From NCBI RefSeq assembly GCF_024721155.1, contig NZ_JAHVAP010000005.1:124001-188000 (forward strand): a stretch of 64,000 nt of DNA. The letters are read 5' to 3'. Of this stretch, positions 7,948 through 15,442 are shown in pieces. The notes beneath the pieces are model-generated. The model was given only the letters and a program-made list of their open reading frames with translations. It was not told where the DNA came from and did no database searches. This DNA is from Mucilaginibacter phenanthrenivorans (GTDB lineage: Bacteria > Bacteroidota > Bacteroidia > Sphingobacteriales > Sphingobacteriaceae). Position 1 is the first letter of the stretch, and every line of letters begins with the position of its first letter. The position numbers and the translations under genes are program-made.

Positions 7948-8490
7948 TTATTGCAATAAACCCTGTGTCTTTAACGCATCAAGTTCAATAGGCGTAATTT
8001 TCACAATGGCATATCTCTTAATATTTGCTATGCTCATTTCGTCAAGCACATTAACAAGGTTTTCATAAGTCGATTTATCGCTTGGCTTTATCAAAACTAT
8101 CATATCATTGTCTCCTGCCGCATGTGTTGCCGCAACATTTTTTTGATTTTCAACTATAGTTTTGCGTAATTGCGTAGCTCCATAACCTTCAACAGTAGGG
8201 GCCGTTTTTCCGGCCTGTCCCATGTACCACATTAATTTATTTTTTCCACCCAATAAAATTGTCATTGTACGGGTTTCTGCAACGGGCATCTGGATCTTAG
8301 TATCCGAGTTATCCGGCATGGCCAAATTCATGGCCTTAGGTTTGTTTAGCGTAGTGGTGAACATAAAGAATGTGATCAGCAAGAAGGCCAAATCCACCAT
8401 CGCGGTCAAATCGACACGTGTAGAGGCTTTTTTACTTCTTACCTTCCCGCCTTTATGTTTACCCCCGCCGGAGGTATCTAATTCTGCCAT
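7948..8490 (-). CDS. exbD: ExbD/TolR-family biopolymer transport protein (second copy)
   Basis: A 180-residue protein with a basic cytoplasmic N-terminus (KHKGGKVRSKKASTRVDLTAMVDLAFLL), one transmembrane helix at about 27-48 carrying the conserved Asp of the VDLTAMVDLAFLLITFF motif, and a periplasmic domain. ExbD subunits sit inside the ExbB pentamer, and the membrane Asp takes part in proton translocation. It follows the first exbD by 5 bp. Two different exbD genes after one exbB are common in Bacteroidota. Confidence 0.92.
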   Translation of the reverse strand: MAELDTSGGGKHKGGKVRSKKASTRVDLTAMVDLAFLLITFFMFTTTLNKPKAMNLAMPDNSDTKIQMPVAETRTMTILLGGKNKLMWYMGQAGKTAPTVEGYGATQLRKTIVENQKNVAATHAAGDNDMIVLIKPSDKSTYENLVNVLDEMSIANIKRYAIVKITPIELDALKTQGLLQ

Positions 8491-8495
8491 TTCAT

Positions 8496-9116
8496 TTATT
8501 TTTTGGGTGCCGCTTTAAGCGACGTAATTAAATCAAACTTAAATTGTTTCTGGTGTCCCAGGATAGCGATAACCGTGTTAATGGCCGGGTATTGTTCCTG
8601 CCTGTCGCCTTTGATGGCGATATGATAATCCTGGTTATGTAAGCCCTTATCAGCTTTACGCGCAGTAAGGATCCAGTCAGATAACTCGTTAGAAACTGTA
8701 GTATCGGCAGGAATCCCTCTTTGTTCAAAACTTTTCAGATCGCTGGTTGGCGTGCCCAAAAACTGCTTTAACTGGCTCATTGGTACACCAAATACTTCGG
8801 TATTTGAAAACCTGTTAATTTCAGCAGGCGTAAAATCAACTTTGTATTTCTCGCCCATTGATTTCAAAGTCTCTGCACGAACATCGGTACCACTGAAGGA
8901 AAGGAACATCTTGTTTTGCTTACCTACAGAGATCGTCAACACGTTATCATCCGGTATGGTTACTTCCTTTATTGAAGCAGGCACTTCGGCCTTTGAAGGG
9001 TCTTCAACCTTCGGTTTTGCCGTTAATATGAAAAAGGTAAGCAACAGGAAGGCCACATCACACATGGCCGTCATATCAATTGCTGTGCTTTTCCTGGCAA
9101 CTTTTACTCTTGGCAT
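8496..9116 (-). CDS. exbD: ExbD/TolR-family biopolymer transport protein (first copy)
   Basis: A 206-residue ExbD paralogue. The signature KSTAIDMTAMCDVAFLLLTFFIL (residues 9-31) contains the proton-path Asp, followed by a larger periplasmic domain than in the second copy. The region GLHNQDYHIAIKGDRQEQYPAINTVI near the C-terminus matches the usual ExbD C-terminal strand and helix. It lies between exbB and the second exbD and is 91 bp from exbB. Confidence 0.92.
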   Translation of the reverse strand: MPRVKVARKSTAIDMTAMCDVAFLLLTFFILTAKPKVEDPSKAEVPASIKEVTIPDDNVLTISVGKQNKMFLSFSGTDVRAETLKSMGEKYKVDFTPAEINRFSNTEVFGVPMSQLKQFLGTPTSDLKSFEQRGIPADTTVSNELSDWILTARKADKGLHNQDYHIAIKGDRQEQYPAINTVIAILGHQKQFKFDLITSLKAAPKK

Positions 9117-9207
9117 AATTTTTTGTTTTTAATATAAAATGTATAAATGGATTATACTACCCCCAGCCGTATCCGGCCGGGGTAAAAACTAAGCAACAGC
9201 GGGTTGA

Positions 9208-10038
9208 TTATTTTTTGTGTGATGCACCGAATGTTTGTACAATGCTGAAACCAGTTTCGTCAATTGCGTAAGTTAAATTATCAATTTTCGAAGTAAATAC
9301 GTTATACATTATAATTGAAAGCGCTGAAGTACTGATACCTAATGCAGTATTTACAAGTGCTTCAGAGATAGATGCAGATAGTGCAGTTTGGTTGGTTGCA
9401 CCTGCAGCAGCTAACTCGCCGAACGCCTTGATCATACCGAATACTGTACCTAACAGACCTGTTAATGTACCGATAGATACTAAAGTAGCGATGATAGTTA
9501 AGTTTTGCTCTAACATTGGCATTTCCAAAGCAGTTGCTTCTTCAATGTCCTTTTGTATAGCTAATGATTTTTGATCAACGGTTAACAGCTCATCTGATTC
9601 CATTTCGCGGTATTTTTTCAAACCGGCTTTAATAACGTTAGCTACTGAACCTTTTTGTTTGTCGCACTCGCTGTTTGCAGCGTCAATGTTACCTGCGTTA
9701 AGGGCAGTTTGTATTTTACGTACAAATGCGTCAACGTTACCTGTACCAGAAGCCTTGCCGATAACAACAAAACGCTCGATAGAGAAAACGATTACCATTA
9801 ACAGGTAAGACATAATTACTGGTACCAGTTTACCACCCCTGTAGATTTGGCCAAAGAAGTTGGCAGCAGTTCCTTTTTCTACATCGCCGTCAGCAAAGTT
9901 AGTTGGTTGACCCAGGATAAAGAAGTAGATTAAAATTGCAACTACGATACAGATCGGAATAGTTAAAGTTGCAAACATGCCTGATGATGTACTTTCTTTT
10001 TTAACAGGACTAGTTGGTTTTGTTGGTGCGTTTGCCAT
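9208..10038 (-). CDS. exbB: MotA/TolQ/ExbB proton channel family protein
   Basis: A 276-residue protein with an extra N-terminal transmembrane helix (about 24-45), a second at about 72-92, and the conserved ExbB core: a cytoplasmic loop with EMESDELLTVDQKSLAIQKDIEEATALEMPMLEQNL, then two long helices (about 160-240) with LVSIGTLTGLLGTVFGMIKAF and ALVNTALGISTSALSI. It forms the pentameric proton channel driving TonB. The leader directly before the ATG is a run of AAACTAAAA-type direct repeats (10039-10070), a purine-rich context without a Shine-Dalgarno motif. It is the first gene of the cluster. Confidence 0.93.
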   Translation of the reverse strand: MANAPTKPTSPVKKESTSSGMFATLTIPICIVVAILIYFFILGQPTNFADGDVEKGTAANFFGQIYRGGKLVPVIMSYLLMVIVFSIERFVVIGKASGTGNVDAFVRKIQTALNAGNIDAANSECDKQKGSVANVIKAGLKKYREMESDELLTVDQKSLAIQKDIEEATALEMPMLEQNLTIIATLVSIGTLTGLLGTVFGMIKAFGELAAAGATNQTALSASISEALVNTALGISTSALSIIMYNVFTSKIDNLTYAIDETGFSIVQTFGASHKK

Positions 10039-10395
10039 TACTTTTAGTTTTAGTTTTTAGTTTTTAGTTTATGAATATAAGTTTGTTAAATGCAATAATT
10101 CATGTGAATAACAAAAATAGAATTTAAATGAATTAAAAAAATATTTTACGCCATTCTTTACAAAATTTTAATCTAAGCTTTACCAACTATGCACAATTGG
10201 TGGATACATAACGTGAAAAGTATAAAATTGTGTTTTGTACAAATAATATTTTGCAATAAAACCTATTTTTTTTAATAATAGCAAACAATAATTTATAAAA
10301 ATTATGTTACCGACACCTTTAGAGCCGGTGAATTTGCATCGTGAGGGTAAATATAACTAAAACCTTAGGTTAAAACCAAATTTTTTTTTTCGAGC
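10039..10395. other. AT-rich upstream region of exbB
   Basis: No gene is supported here. The region is very AT-rich and includes a T-run at 10380-10390 and a TATTTTTG box on the minus strand (about 10112-10119) without a convincing -33 partner. It probably holds the exbB promoter and leader. Confidence 0.35.
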
Positions 10396-10539
10396 TTATT
10401 TGCTGCAAGAAAACACATTATAATAATACAAAGCGGTTTTACCTCCCGGGCTTTTTACATTATAATCATCTGTACTTAAAAGTGTTAAAATTTTATTCCT
10501 GAAATTGTCCTGAATCAATGCCGCACCCTCCTTTGTAAA
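10396..10539 (-). pseudogene. Decayed C-terminal tail of a SUI1/eIF1-like gene
   Basis: On the minus strand the frame FTKEGAALIQ-DNFRNKILTLLSTDDYNVKS-PGG (10441-10539) aligns without gaps to the C-terminus of the intact SUI1-like gene at 12528-12863 ([33 protein letters not shown]), with 18 of 33 residues identical. The frame then runs 14 codons further to a stop at 10396-10398. The N-terminal two thirds are absent; the homology begins where the pckA terminator hairpin starts. There is no start codon. I read it as the remnant of a duplicated SUI1 gene truncated by the arrival or rearrangement of pckA. Confidence 0.7.
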
Positions 10540-10574
10540 ACGACAGCGCACGAAGTGTTGTGCGCTGTCGTTTT
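10537..10574 (-). terminator. Terminator hairpin after pckA
   Basis: A perfect 14-bp inverted repeat (AAAACGACAGCGCA / TGCGCTGTCGTTTT) with a 10-base loop lies 42 bp past the pckA stop. The flanking A/T arms let it work as an intrinsic terminator in either direction. Confidence 0.8.
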
Positions 10575-10615
10575 GCCCTCGGTCTCCAAATGAAAATACT
10601 GTGCCTTTATAAAAA

Positions 10616-12229
10616 TTATGTTACCAGGCCCGATTCGACAACATTTGGGGCAGCATTAATAATTTCGGCTTTGCAGAACGGGGCATATTGCTCAAAGTTT
10701 TTTATGAACAGCAGGGCAAGGTCATTTGCCCGTTCATCATAGGTATTAGGATTTGCCCAGGTGCTTCTCGGGTTAAGCAGGTTATCGGGCACATTAGGGC
10801 AGGTTTGCGGCATCATCAGGTTAAATACCGGGTGTTCGGCATAGTTAACATTATCCAGCTGCCCGCTTAACGCTGCTGCTATCATAGCGCGGGTGTAGCT
10901 AAGCTTTATCCGATTGCCTGTTCCGTAAGGGCCACCCGTCCAGCCGGTGTTTATCAGCCATACCTTTACTTTGTGCTTCCTTATTTTGTTGCCAAGCAGC
11001 CCGGCATAAGTAACCGGGTTCAACGGTAAAAATGCCTCGCCAAAGCACGCTGAAAATGTGGCATTGGGTTCGGTTATGCCGGCTTCAGTACCTGCTACCT
11101 TGGCCGTATAGCCTGATATAAAATGATACATCGCCTGCTCGGCGCTCAGTTTTGAAACCGGCGGCAAAATTCCGAACGCATCAGCCGTTAAAAAGAATAT
11201 ATTTTTAGGTGAATCGCCAATTGAGGGACTAACGGCATTGTGTATATTATGTAAAGGATAGGCAACCCGGGTATTTTCAGTTTTGTCGATGTTCGAAAAA
11301 TTAACGGTTCGTGTTCCCTTTATAAAGTTGATGTTCTCCAATAATGAGCCAAACTTTATTGCGTTAAAGATCTGTGGCTCTCTTTCCTGCGTAAGGTCGA
11401 TGCACTTGGCATAGCACCCGCCTTCAAAGTTAAAAATGGTATAATCGCTCCATCCGTGCTCATCATCCCCTATCAGGCTGCGGTCAGGGTCGGCGGACAA
11501 TGTTGTTTTACCCGTGCCCGATAAACCGAAAAATATAGCCGTATCGCCCTTAACACCAGTGTTAGCCGAACAATGCATGGAAAGTACCTTTTTGTCATGC
11601 GGCAGGATAAAATTCAGCACCGAAAAAATGCCCTTCTTTATCTCGCCGGTATAGCCGGTGCCGCCAATCAAAATCATCTTCTTCGTGAAATTGATGATCG
11701 AAAAATTATGCTGGCGGGTGCCATCAATTGCAGGATCGGCTTTGAAACCGGGCGCGGCTATTATAGTCCATTCAGGTGTTGCATCCGGATCGGCAACTTC
11801 AGGACGTAAAAATAAATGGTGAACAAAGAGATTTTGATAGGCCGTTTCGGTAACTACGCGGATATCGATGTGATATTTTTCATTTGCGCAGGCGCTGCTG
11901 TCACGCACAAATACATCTTTACCAGCCAGGTAGGCGGTAACTTTATCAAACAGGGCATCAAACTTAGGGGCATCAAATTTTATGTTCACCTTACCCCACC
12001 AAACAGTGTCGTGGGTTATCTCGTCATCAACAATAAAACGGTCTTTTGGTGAGCGGCCTGTAAATTCGCCGGTATCAATTGCAAGGGCGCCGGTGTCGGC
12101 CAAAACGCCTTCTTTCCTTTGTAAAGCCTCATCAACAAGTTCGGCGGGGGTTAATTGGAAAAAAACATTCCTTGCCCGATCAAGCTTTAAATAGCTCAGA
12201 TCAGGTAAACTGGTAGTACTCCTTCTCAT
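10616..12229 (-). CDS. pckA: Phosphoenolpyruvate carboxykinase (ATP)
   Basis: A 537-residue enzyme converting oxaloacetate and ATP to phosphoenolpyruvate and CO2, the entry step of gluconeogenesis. The P-loop GLSGTGKTT is at about residues 235-243, followed by IGDDEHGW (metal-binding Asp region). RSPKDRFIVDD near residue 60 and the C-terminal GYTAKVAGTEAGITEP are also typical. The ATG at 12229 (MRRSTTSLPDL) is chosen because the longer frame begins with TTG inside a promoter -7 box. Length is normal. It ends before a strong terminator and is a single-gene unit. Confidence 0.96.
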   Translation of the reverse strand: MRRSTTSLPDLSYLKLDRARNVFFQLTPAELVDEALQRKEGVLADTGALAIDTGEFTGRSPKDRFIVDDEITHDTVWWGKVNIKFDAPKFDALFDKVTAYLAGKDVFVRDSSACANEKYHIDIRVVTETAYQNLFVHHLFLRPEVADPDATPEWTIIAAPGFKADPAIDGTRQHNFSIINFTKKMILIGGTGYTGEIKKGIFSVLNFILPHDKKVLSMHCSANTGVKGDTAIFFGLSGTGKTTLSADPDRSLIGDDEHGWSDYTIFNFEGGCYAKCIDLTQEREPQIFNAIKFGSLLENINFIKGTRTVNFSNIDKTENTRVAYPLHNIHNAVSPSIGDSPKNIFFLTADAFGILPPVSKLSAEQAMYHFISGYTAKVAGTEAGITEPNATFSACFGEAFLPLNPVTYAGLLGNKIRKHKVKVWLINTGWTGGPYGTGNRIKLSYTRAMIAAALSGQLDNVNYAEHPVFNLMMPQTCPNVPDNLLNPRSTWANPNTYDERANDLALLFIKNFEQYAPFCKAEIINAAPNVVESGLVT

Positions 12230-12253
12230 TAATATAGTAAAAATTGGTTGCAG

Positions 12254-12285
12254 CAAAATTACTGCTTTTACTACGGTAGAAACAA
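12254..12285 (-). promoter_or_regulatory. Candidate promoter of pckA
   Basis: Minus-strand TTG (12283-12285), a 21-base spacer and TAATTTTG (12254-12261) fit the Bacteroidota TTG/TAnnTTTG promoter. The -7 box lies 24 bp upstream of the ATG at 12229, giving a short leader. It overlaps and so argues against the alternative TTG start of pckA. Confidence 0.6.
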
Positions 12286-12435
12286 GGAAATTAGTGTATT
12301 TATTTACATAATGTACCTTTTACACCATATATAAATTACTAATTATCAATAATTTAAATCAGTATAAAATTTTTAATTCAATACACTAAGTGTATGGCTT
12401 ACAGGGTGGGGAAATTCGATTTAACTACCACATTT

Positions 12436-12454
12436 GGGCGTATGCTATACGCCC
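12436..12454. repeat. Palindrome in the pckA-SUI1 gap
   Basis: GGGCGTAT-gct-ATACGCCC is an 8-bp perfect inverted repeat. It lies in the 271-bp gap downstream of the SUI1-like gene. No T-run follows, so it is more likely part of an interspersed repeat than a standard terminator. Just to its right, 12489-12532 holds direct repeats of the word ctctaat(t/c)aacta. Confidence 0.4.
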
Positions 12455-12527
12455 CTACAGCGCAAATTGAAACGCCATTTAACTGGTTTCTAATTAACTA
12501 ATCTCTAATCAACTAGTCTCTAATTAA

Positions 12528-12863
12528 CTATCCCCCCGCCTTCTTCGCCTTATAACCGTCGGTGGTTAAAAGTATTAGGATCTTGTCGCGAAAATCACCC
12601 TGGATTAATACCTCGCCATCCTTTACCGAACCGCCTACACCGCATTTGGATTTCAGTTTTTTGCCGATGGCCTCCAGGTCTGCATCAGGGCCTACAAAGC
12701 CCGTAATGCGCGTAACCAGTTTGCTGCCACCTTTGCGGTCGAGGAATATTTTAAGATTTTGTTGTTGCGGCGGCAATGCCTGGCTATCGCCTCCCCCATC
12801 CTGCTGGTATTGAAAATCAGGATCGGTTGAATATACTACCCCTGTGAAATTCTTTTTTGACAT
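12528..12863 (-). CDS. SUI1/eIF1-like translation initiation factor family protein
   Basis: A 111-residue protein of the SUI1/YciH family. The core [20 protein letters not shown] and [33 protein letters not shown] is the conserved eIF1-type alpha/beta domain. Bacterial members are thought to influence start-site fidelity or stress translation; the role here is not visible. The N-terminus (residues 1-30, [13 protein letters not shown]) is low-complexity. It lies 114 bp after the lipid kinase gene on the same strand. A degenerate tail of a second copy lies at 10396-10539. Confidence 0.9.
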   Translation of the reverse strand: MSKKNFTGVVYSTDPDFQYQQDGGGDSQALPPQQQNLKIFLDRKGGSKLVTRITGFVGPDADLEAIGKKLKSKCGVGGSVKDGEVLIQGDFRDKILILLTTDGYKAKKAGG

Positions 12864-12875
12864 GATTCTTAGTCT

Positions 12876-12979
12876 ATAGTCTTGAGTGGAAAGTCCTGAG
12901 TCTGACTTTCAATTTTTTTATGTTCTTCACTTTATTCTTCTCCTAAAGACTTAAGACTATCGACTCAAGACTCAGGACT
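12876..12979. repeat. Inverted repeat overlapping the lipid kinase stop
   Basis: AGTCCTGAGTCT (12892-12903) is matched by AGACTCAGGACT (12968-12979), with a further AGTCTTGAGT / ACTCAAGACT pair in the same arms. The loop is about 65 bp and T-rich. The right arm overlaps the stop codon of the lipid kinase gene. It looks like an interspersed intergenic element rather than a compact terminator. Confidence 0.5.
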
Positions 12980-13862
12980 ATTTAAAATCCCCGCCCACAA
13001 TAACCTTCAACGAATTCGGCACCAATACAATTTCGGCATCGGTACCAGCCATTTGCGGTTCGCCATCAAGGTGCAGCGGACCGGGCTTAGCGCGTTTTAC
13101 AATGATCCGCTGCCCGCGCATTATCTCCACATATTTTGTTTTGTCGGATGTTTTGGTGAGCATCCTGATGCCCATCTCCGGGAAGCGCCATAGCGGGAAC
13201 TTCCTGATCACACAAATATCCAGCAAGCCATCCTGTACAGAAGCATTAGGGGATATGTGTGCATCATTACCATATTGCGACGAATTGGCAAAACTCAGCA
13301 TAAAAGCTTCGCGTTCTACCGTTTTGCCGTCAATCTCCAAACGATAATGCTGTTCCTTATAGGTCGAGATCTCGGCTAATGACGATTTTATGTAGGATAT
13401 AAAGCCCCGCTTTGTGGTATGTGAAAACACCTCGCTGATGTGCGCATCAAAACCCATCCCGGCCATATTAAAGAACGGCTGCCCGTTCAACCTGCCCGAG
13501 TCTATTGTAGTTTGACTACCGGTGCCCAGCGTTTCGATGGCTTTTTTGGTATCCATCGGGATTTTCAGGAAGCGCGCCAAACCATTGCCCGATCCAAACG
13601 GCACTATTCCCAGGGTGGTGTCGCTCCCCACTATGCCTGATGCCACCTCGTTTACCGTACCATCACCACCAACTGCTACTATAACGTCGAATTTACCAAC
13701 GGCTTCCTTTGCTATTTGGCGGGCATGTGATATGCCATCGCTAAAAACAATTGTGGCCTTAAATAAATTAGCGTCGAGGTGCTTTTCGATGAGTTCCGGA
13801 ACGCCGTCCTTTTTCTTCCCGCCTGATATAGGGTTAATAATAAATAACGCTTTCCGTTCCAA
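12978..13862 (-). CDS. Diacylglycerol/lipid kinase family protein
   Basis: A 294-residue protein of the DAGK catalytic family (YegS/DgkB/BmrU). It carries NPISGGKKK near the N-terminus, the nucleotide-binding GGDGTVNEV (65-73) and FGSGNGLARFL (89-99), and the C-terminal PGPLHLDGEP. It would phosphorylate a lipid such as diacylglycerol or a sphingoid base; sphingolipid production by Sphingobacteriaceae makes the latter plausible, but the substrate cannot be read from sequence. It stands alone, divergent from metK. Confidence 0.9.
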   Translation of the reverse strand: MERKALFIINPISGGKKKDGVPELIEKHLDANLFKATIVFSDGISHARQIAKEAVGKFDVIVAVGGDGTVNEVASGIVGSDTTLGIVPFGSGNGLARFLKIPMDTKKAIETLGTGSQTTIDSGRLNGQPFFNMAGMGFDAHISEVFSHTTKRGFISYIKSSLAEISTYKEQHYRLEIDGKTVEREAFMLSFANSSQYGNDAHISPNASVQDGLLDICVIRKFPLWRFPEMGIRMLTKTSDKTKYVEIMRGQRIIVKRAKPGPLHLDGEPQMAGTDAEIVLVPNSLKVIVGGDFK

Positions 13863-13929
13863 CTAAATATGATTATTGCGGCAAAAGTAAATCTATTTTC
13901 CGCTTTGTAAAAATTGTTTTAATTTAGCC

Positions 13930-14045
13930 GCCTGAAAGTGGACTGATTTAATTGTTTGTCCCGAACCCGATTGCCGTCGGGCCCTTTTAACAGGGATCGG
14001 GCTTACCGGATTGCAACCACGTAAAAAAGTGCTAATACCATGCTT
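13930..14045 (+). promoter_or_regulatory. Possible SAM-responsive leader (S-box-like) upstream of metK
   Basis: The 272-bp leader of metK contains TTGCAACCACG (14010-14020) followed after a short A-rich loop by AGTGCTAATACC (14028-14039). The GCAACC ... GGTGCTAAtTCC pair is the most conserved part of S-box SAM riboswitches, and CAC/GTG can form the intervening stem. Upstream, 13968-14002 can fold into GC-rich hairpins (CCCGAT/ATCGGG and CCCTT/AGGG). The usual S-box 5' half (TTATCnAGAG) is not evident, so this is either a variant or a chance match. Location before metK supports it. Confidence 0.4.
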
Positions 14046-14134
14046 GTTTTTACTTCAATCCTCTTAAATTTCGCTATTTCATAAAAGATGCATTGCGTCT
14101 CTACAATTTGATTTTAATTTATACATAAAAATCT

Positions 14135-15385
14135 ATGTCATATTTATTCACGTCAGAATCCGTATCAGAAGGACATCCGGATAAAGTTGCCGACCAGATC
14201 TCGGATGCTTTGATCGATCATTTTTTAGCATTTGATGCCGAGTCGAAGGTTGCCTGCGAAACGCTGGTAACAACCGGCCAGGTTTTTTTGGCCGGCGAGG
14301 TAAAATCAAAAGCCTATCTTGATGTTCAGAAAATTGCCCGCGAGGTGATCAACAAAATTGGCTATACCAAGGGCGAATATATGTTCGACGGCAGTTCATG
14401 CGGTGTGCTTTCAGCTATCCATGAGCAATCGCCTGATATCAACCAGGGTGTTGACCGCACTGCAAAAGAAGAACAGGGCGCCGGCGACCAGGGTATGATG
14501 TTCGGTTATGCAACAAAAGAGACTGACAACTACATGCCTTTAGCGCTGGACATAGCACATGCTTTATTAATTGAGCTTGCTGCCATCCGCCGCGAAAACA
14601 GCGACATTAAATATTTACGCCCTGATGCAAAATCGCAGGTAACACTGGAGTATGACGATAACAACCAGCCGGTTCGCATCGATGCCATCGTGATCTCGAC
14701 CCAGCATGATGATTTTGACGAAGAAGCAGCAATGCTTTCGAAGATCAGCAGCGATATCATCAGCATCCTGATCCCGCGTGTTAAGGCAAAATATCCAAAA
14801 TATGCGCATTTTTTTAACGACGCTATTAAATACCATATTAACCCTACCGGCAAGTTTGTGATCGGTGGCCCGCACGGCGATACCGGCTTAACCGGCCGCA
14901 AAATCATTGTGGATACCTACGGTGGCAAAGGCGCACACGGTGGTGGTGCATTCTCTGGTAAGGACCCATCAAAGGTTGACCGTTCTGCTGCTTACGCAAC
15001 CCGCCATATCGCTAAAAACCTTGTAGCAGCCGGCGTTGCCGACGAAGTGCTTGTACAGGTATCATACGCTATCGGCGTCGCACAGCCAATGGGCATCTAC
15101 GTAAACACTTACGGAACAGGTAAAGTAGGTTTACACGATGGTGAAATTGCCAAAAAAGTAGAAGCCATTTTTAACATGACCCCATACGCAATTGAAACCC
15201 GTTTCAAACTGCGTAACCCAATCTATAGCGAAACTGCTGCTTACGGTCACTTCGGTCGCCCTAACGAGGTAGTAACCAAAACATTTGTAGGACACGATGG
15301 CAAAGAGATCAAACGCGAAGTTGAGCTGTTTACCTGGGAAAAACTGGACTATGTAGATAAGGTAAAGGCAGCTTTCGGGTTGTAA
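14135..15385 (+). CDS. metK: S-adenosylmethionine synthetase
   Basis: A 416-residue enzyme making S-adenosylmethionine from methionine and ATP. Family motifs are intact: [18 protein letters not shown] near the N-terminus, [15 protein letters not shown] (about 111-125), [21 protein letters not shown] (about 244-264) and [17 protein letters not shown]. It is a single-gene plus-strand unit flanked by minus-strand genes and ends at a hairpin terminator. The long leader may carry SAM feedback control. Confidence 0.97.
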   Translation: MSYLFTSESVSEGHPDKVADQISDALIDHFLAFDAESKVACETLVTTGQVFLAGEVKSKAYLDVQKIAREVINKIGYTKGEYMFDGSSCGVLSAIHEQSPDINQGVDRTAKEEQGAGDQGMMFGYATKETDNYMPLALDIAHALLIELAAIRRENSDIKYLRPDAKSQVTLEYDDNNQPVRIDAIVISTQHDDFDEEAAMLSKISSDIISILIPRVKAKYPKYAHFFNDAIKYHINPTGKFVIGGPHGDTGLTGRKIIVDTYGGKGAHGGGAFSGKDPSKVDRSAAYATRHIAKNLVAAGVADEVLVQVSYAIGVAQPMGIYVNTYGTGKVGLHDGEIAKKVEAIFNMTPYAIETRFKLRNPIYSETAAYGHFGRPNEVVTKTFVGHDGKEIKREVELFTWEKLDYVDKVKAAFGL

Positions 15386-15401
15386 AGGATTTGGTTTTCT
15401 T

Positions 15402-15439
15402 AAAAGCCTCCTGAAGTCTTAAGATTTTGGGAGGCTTTC
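15402..15439. terminator. Bidirectional terminator between metK and the STAND gene
   Basis: AAAAGCCTCC (15402-15411) pairs with GGGAGGCTTT (15429-15438) around a loop of about 17 bases. It lies 17 bp after the metK stop and just before the convergent stop at 15443, so it can serve both transcripts. Confidence 0.7.
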
Positions 15440-15442
15440 ACT

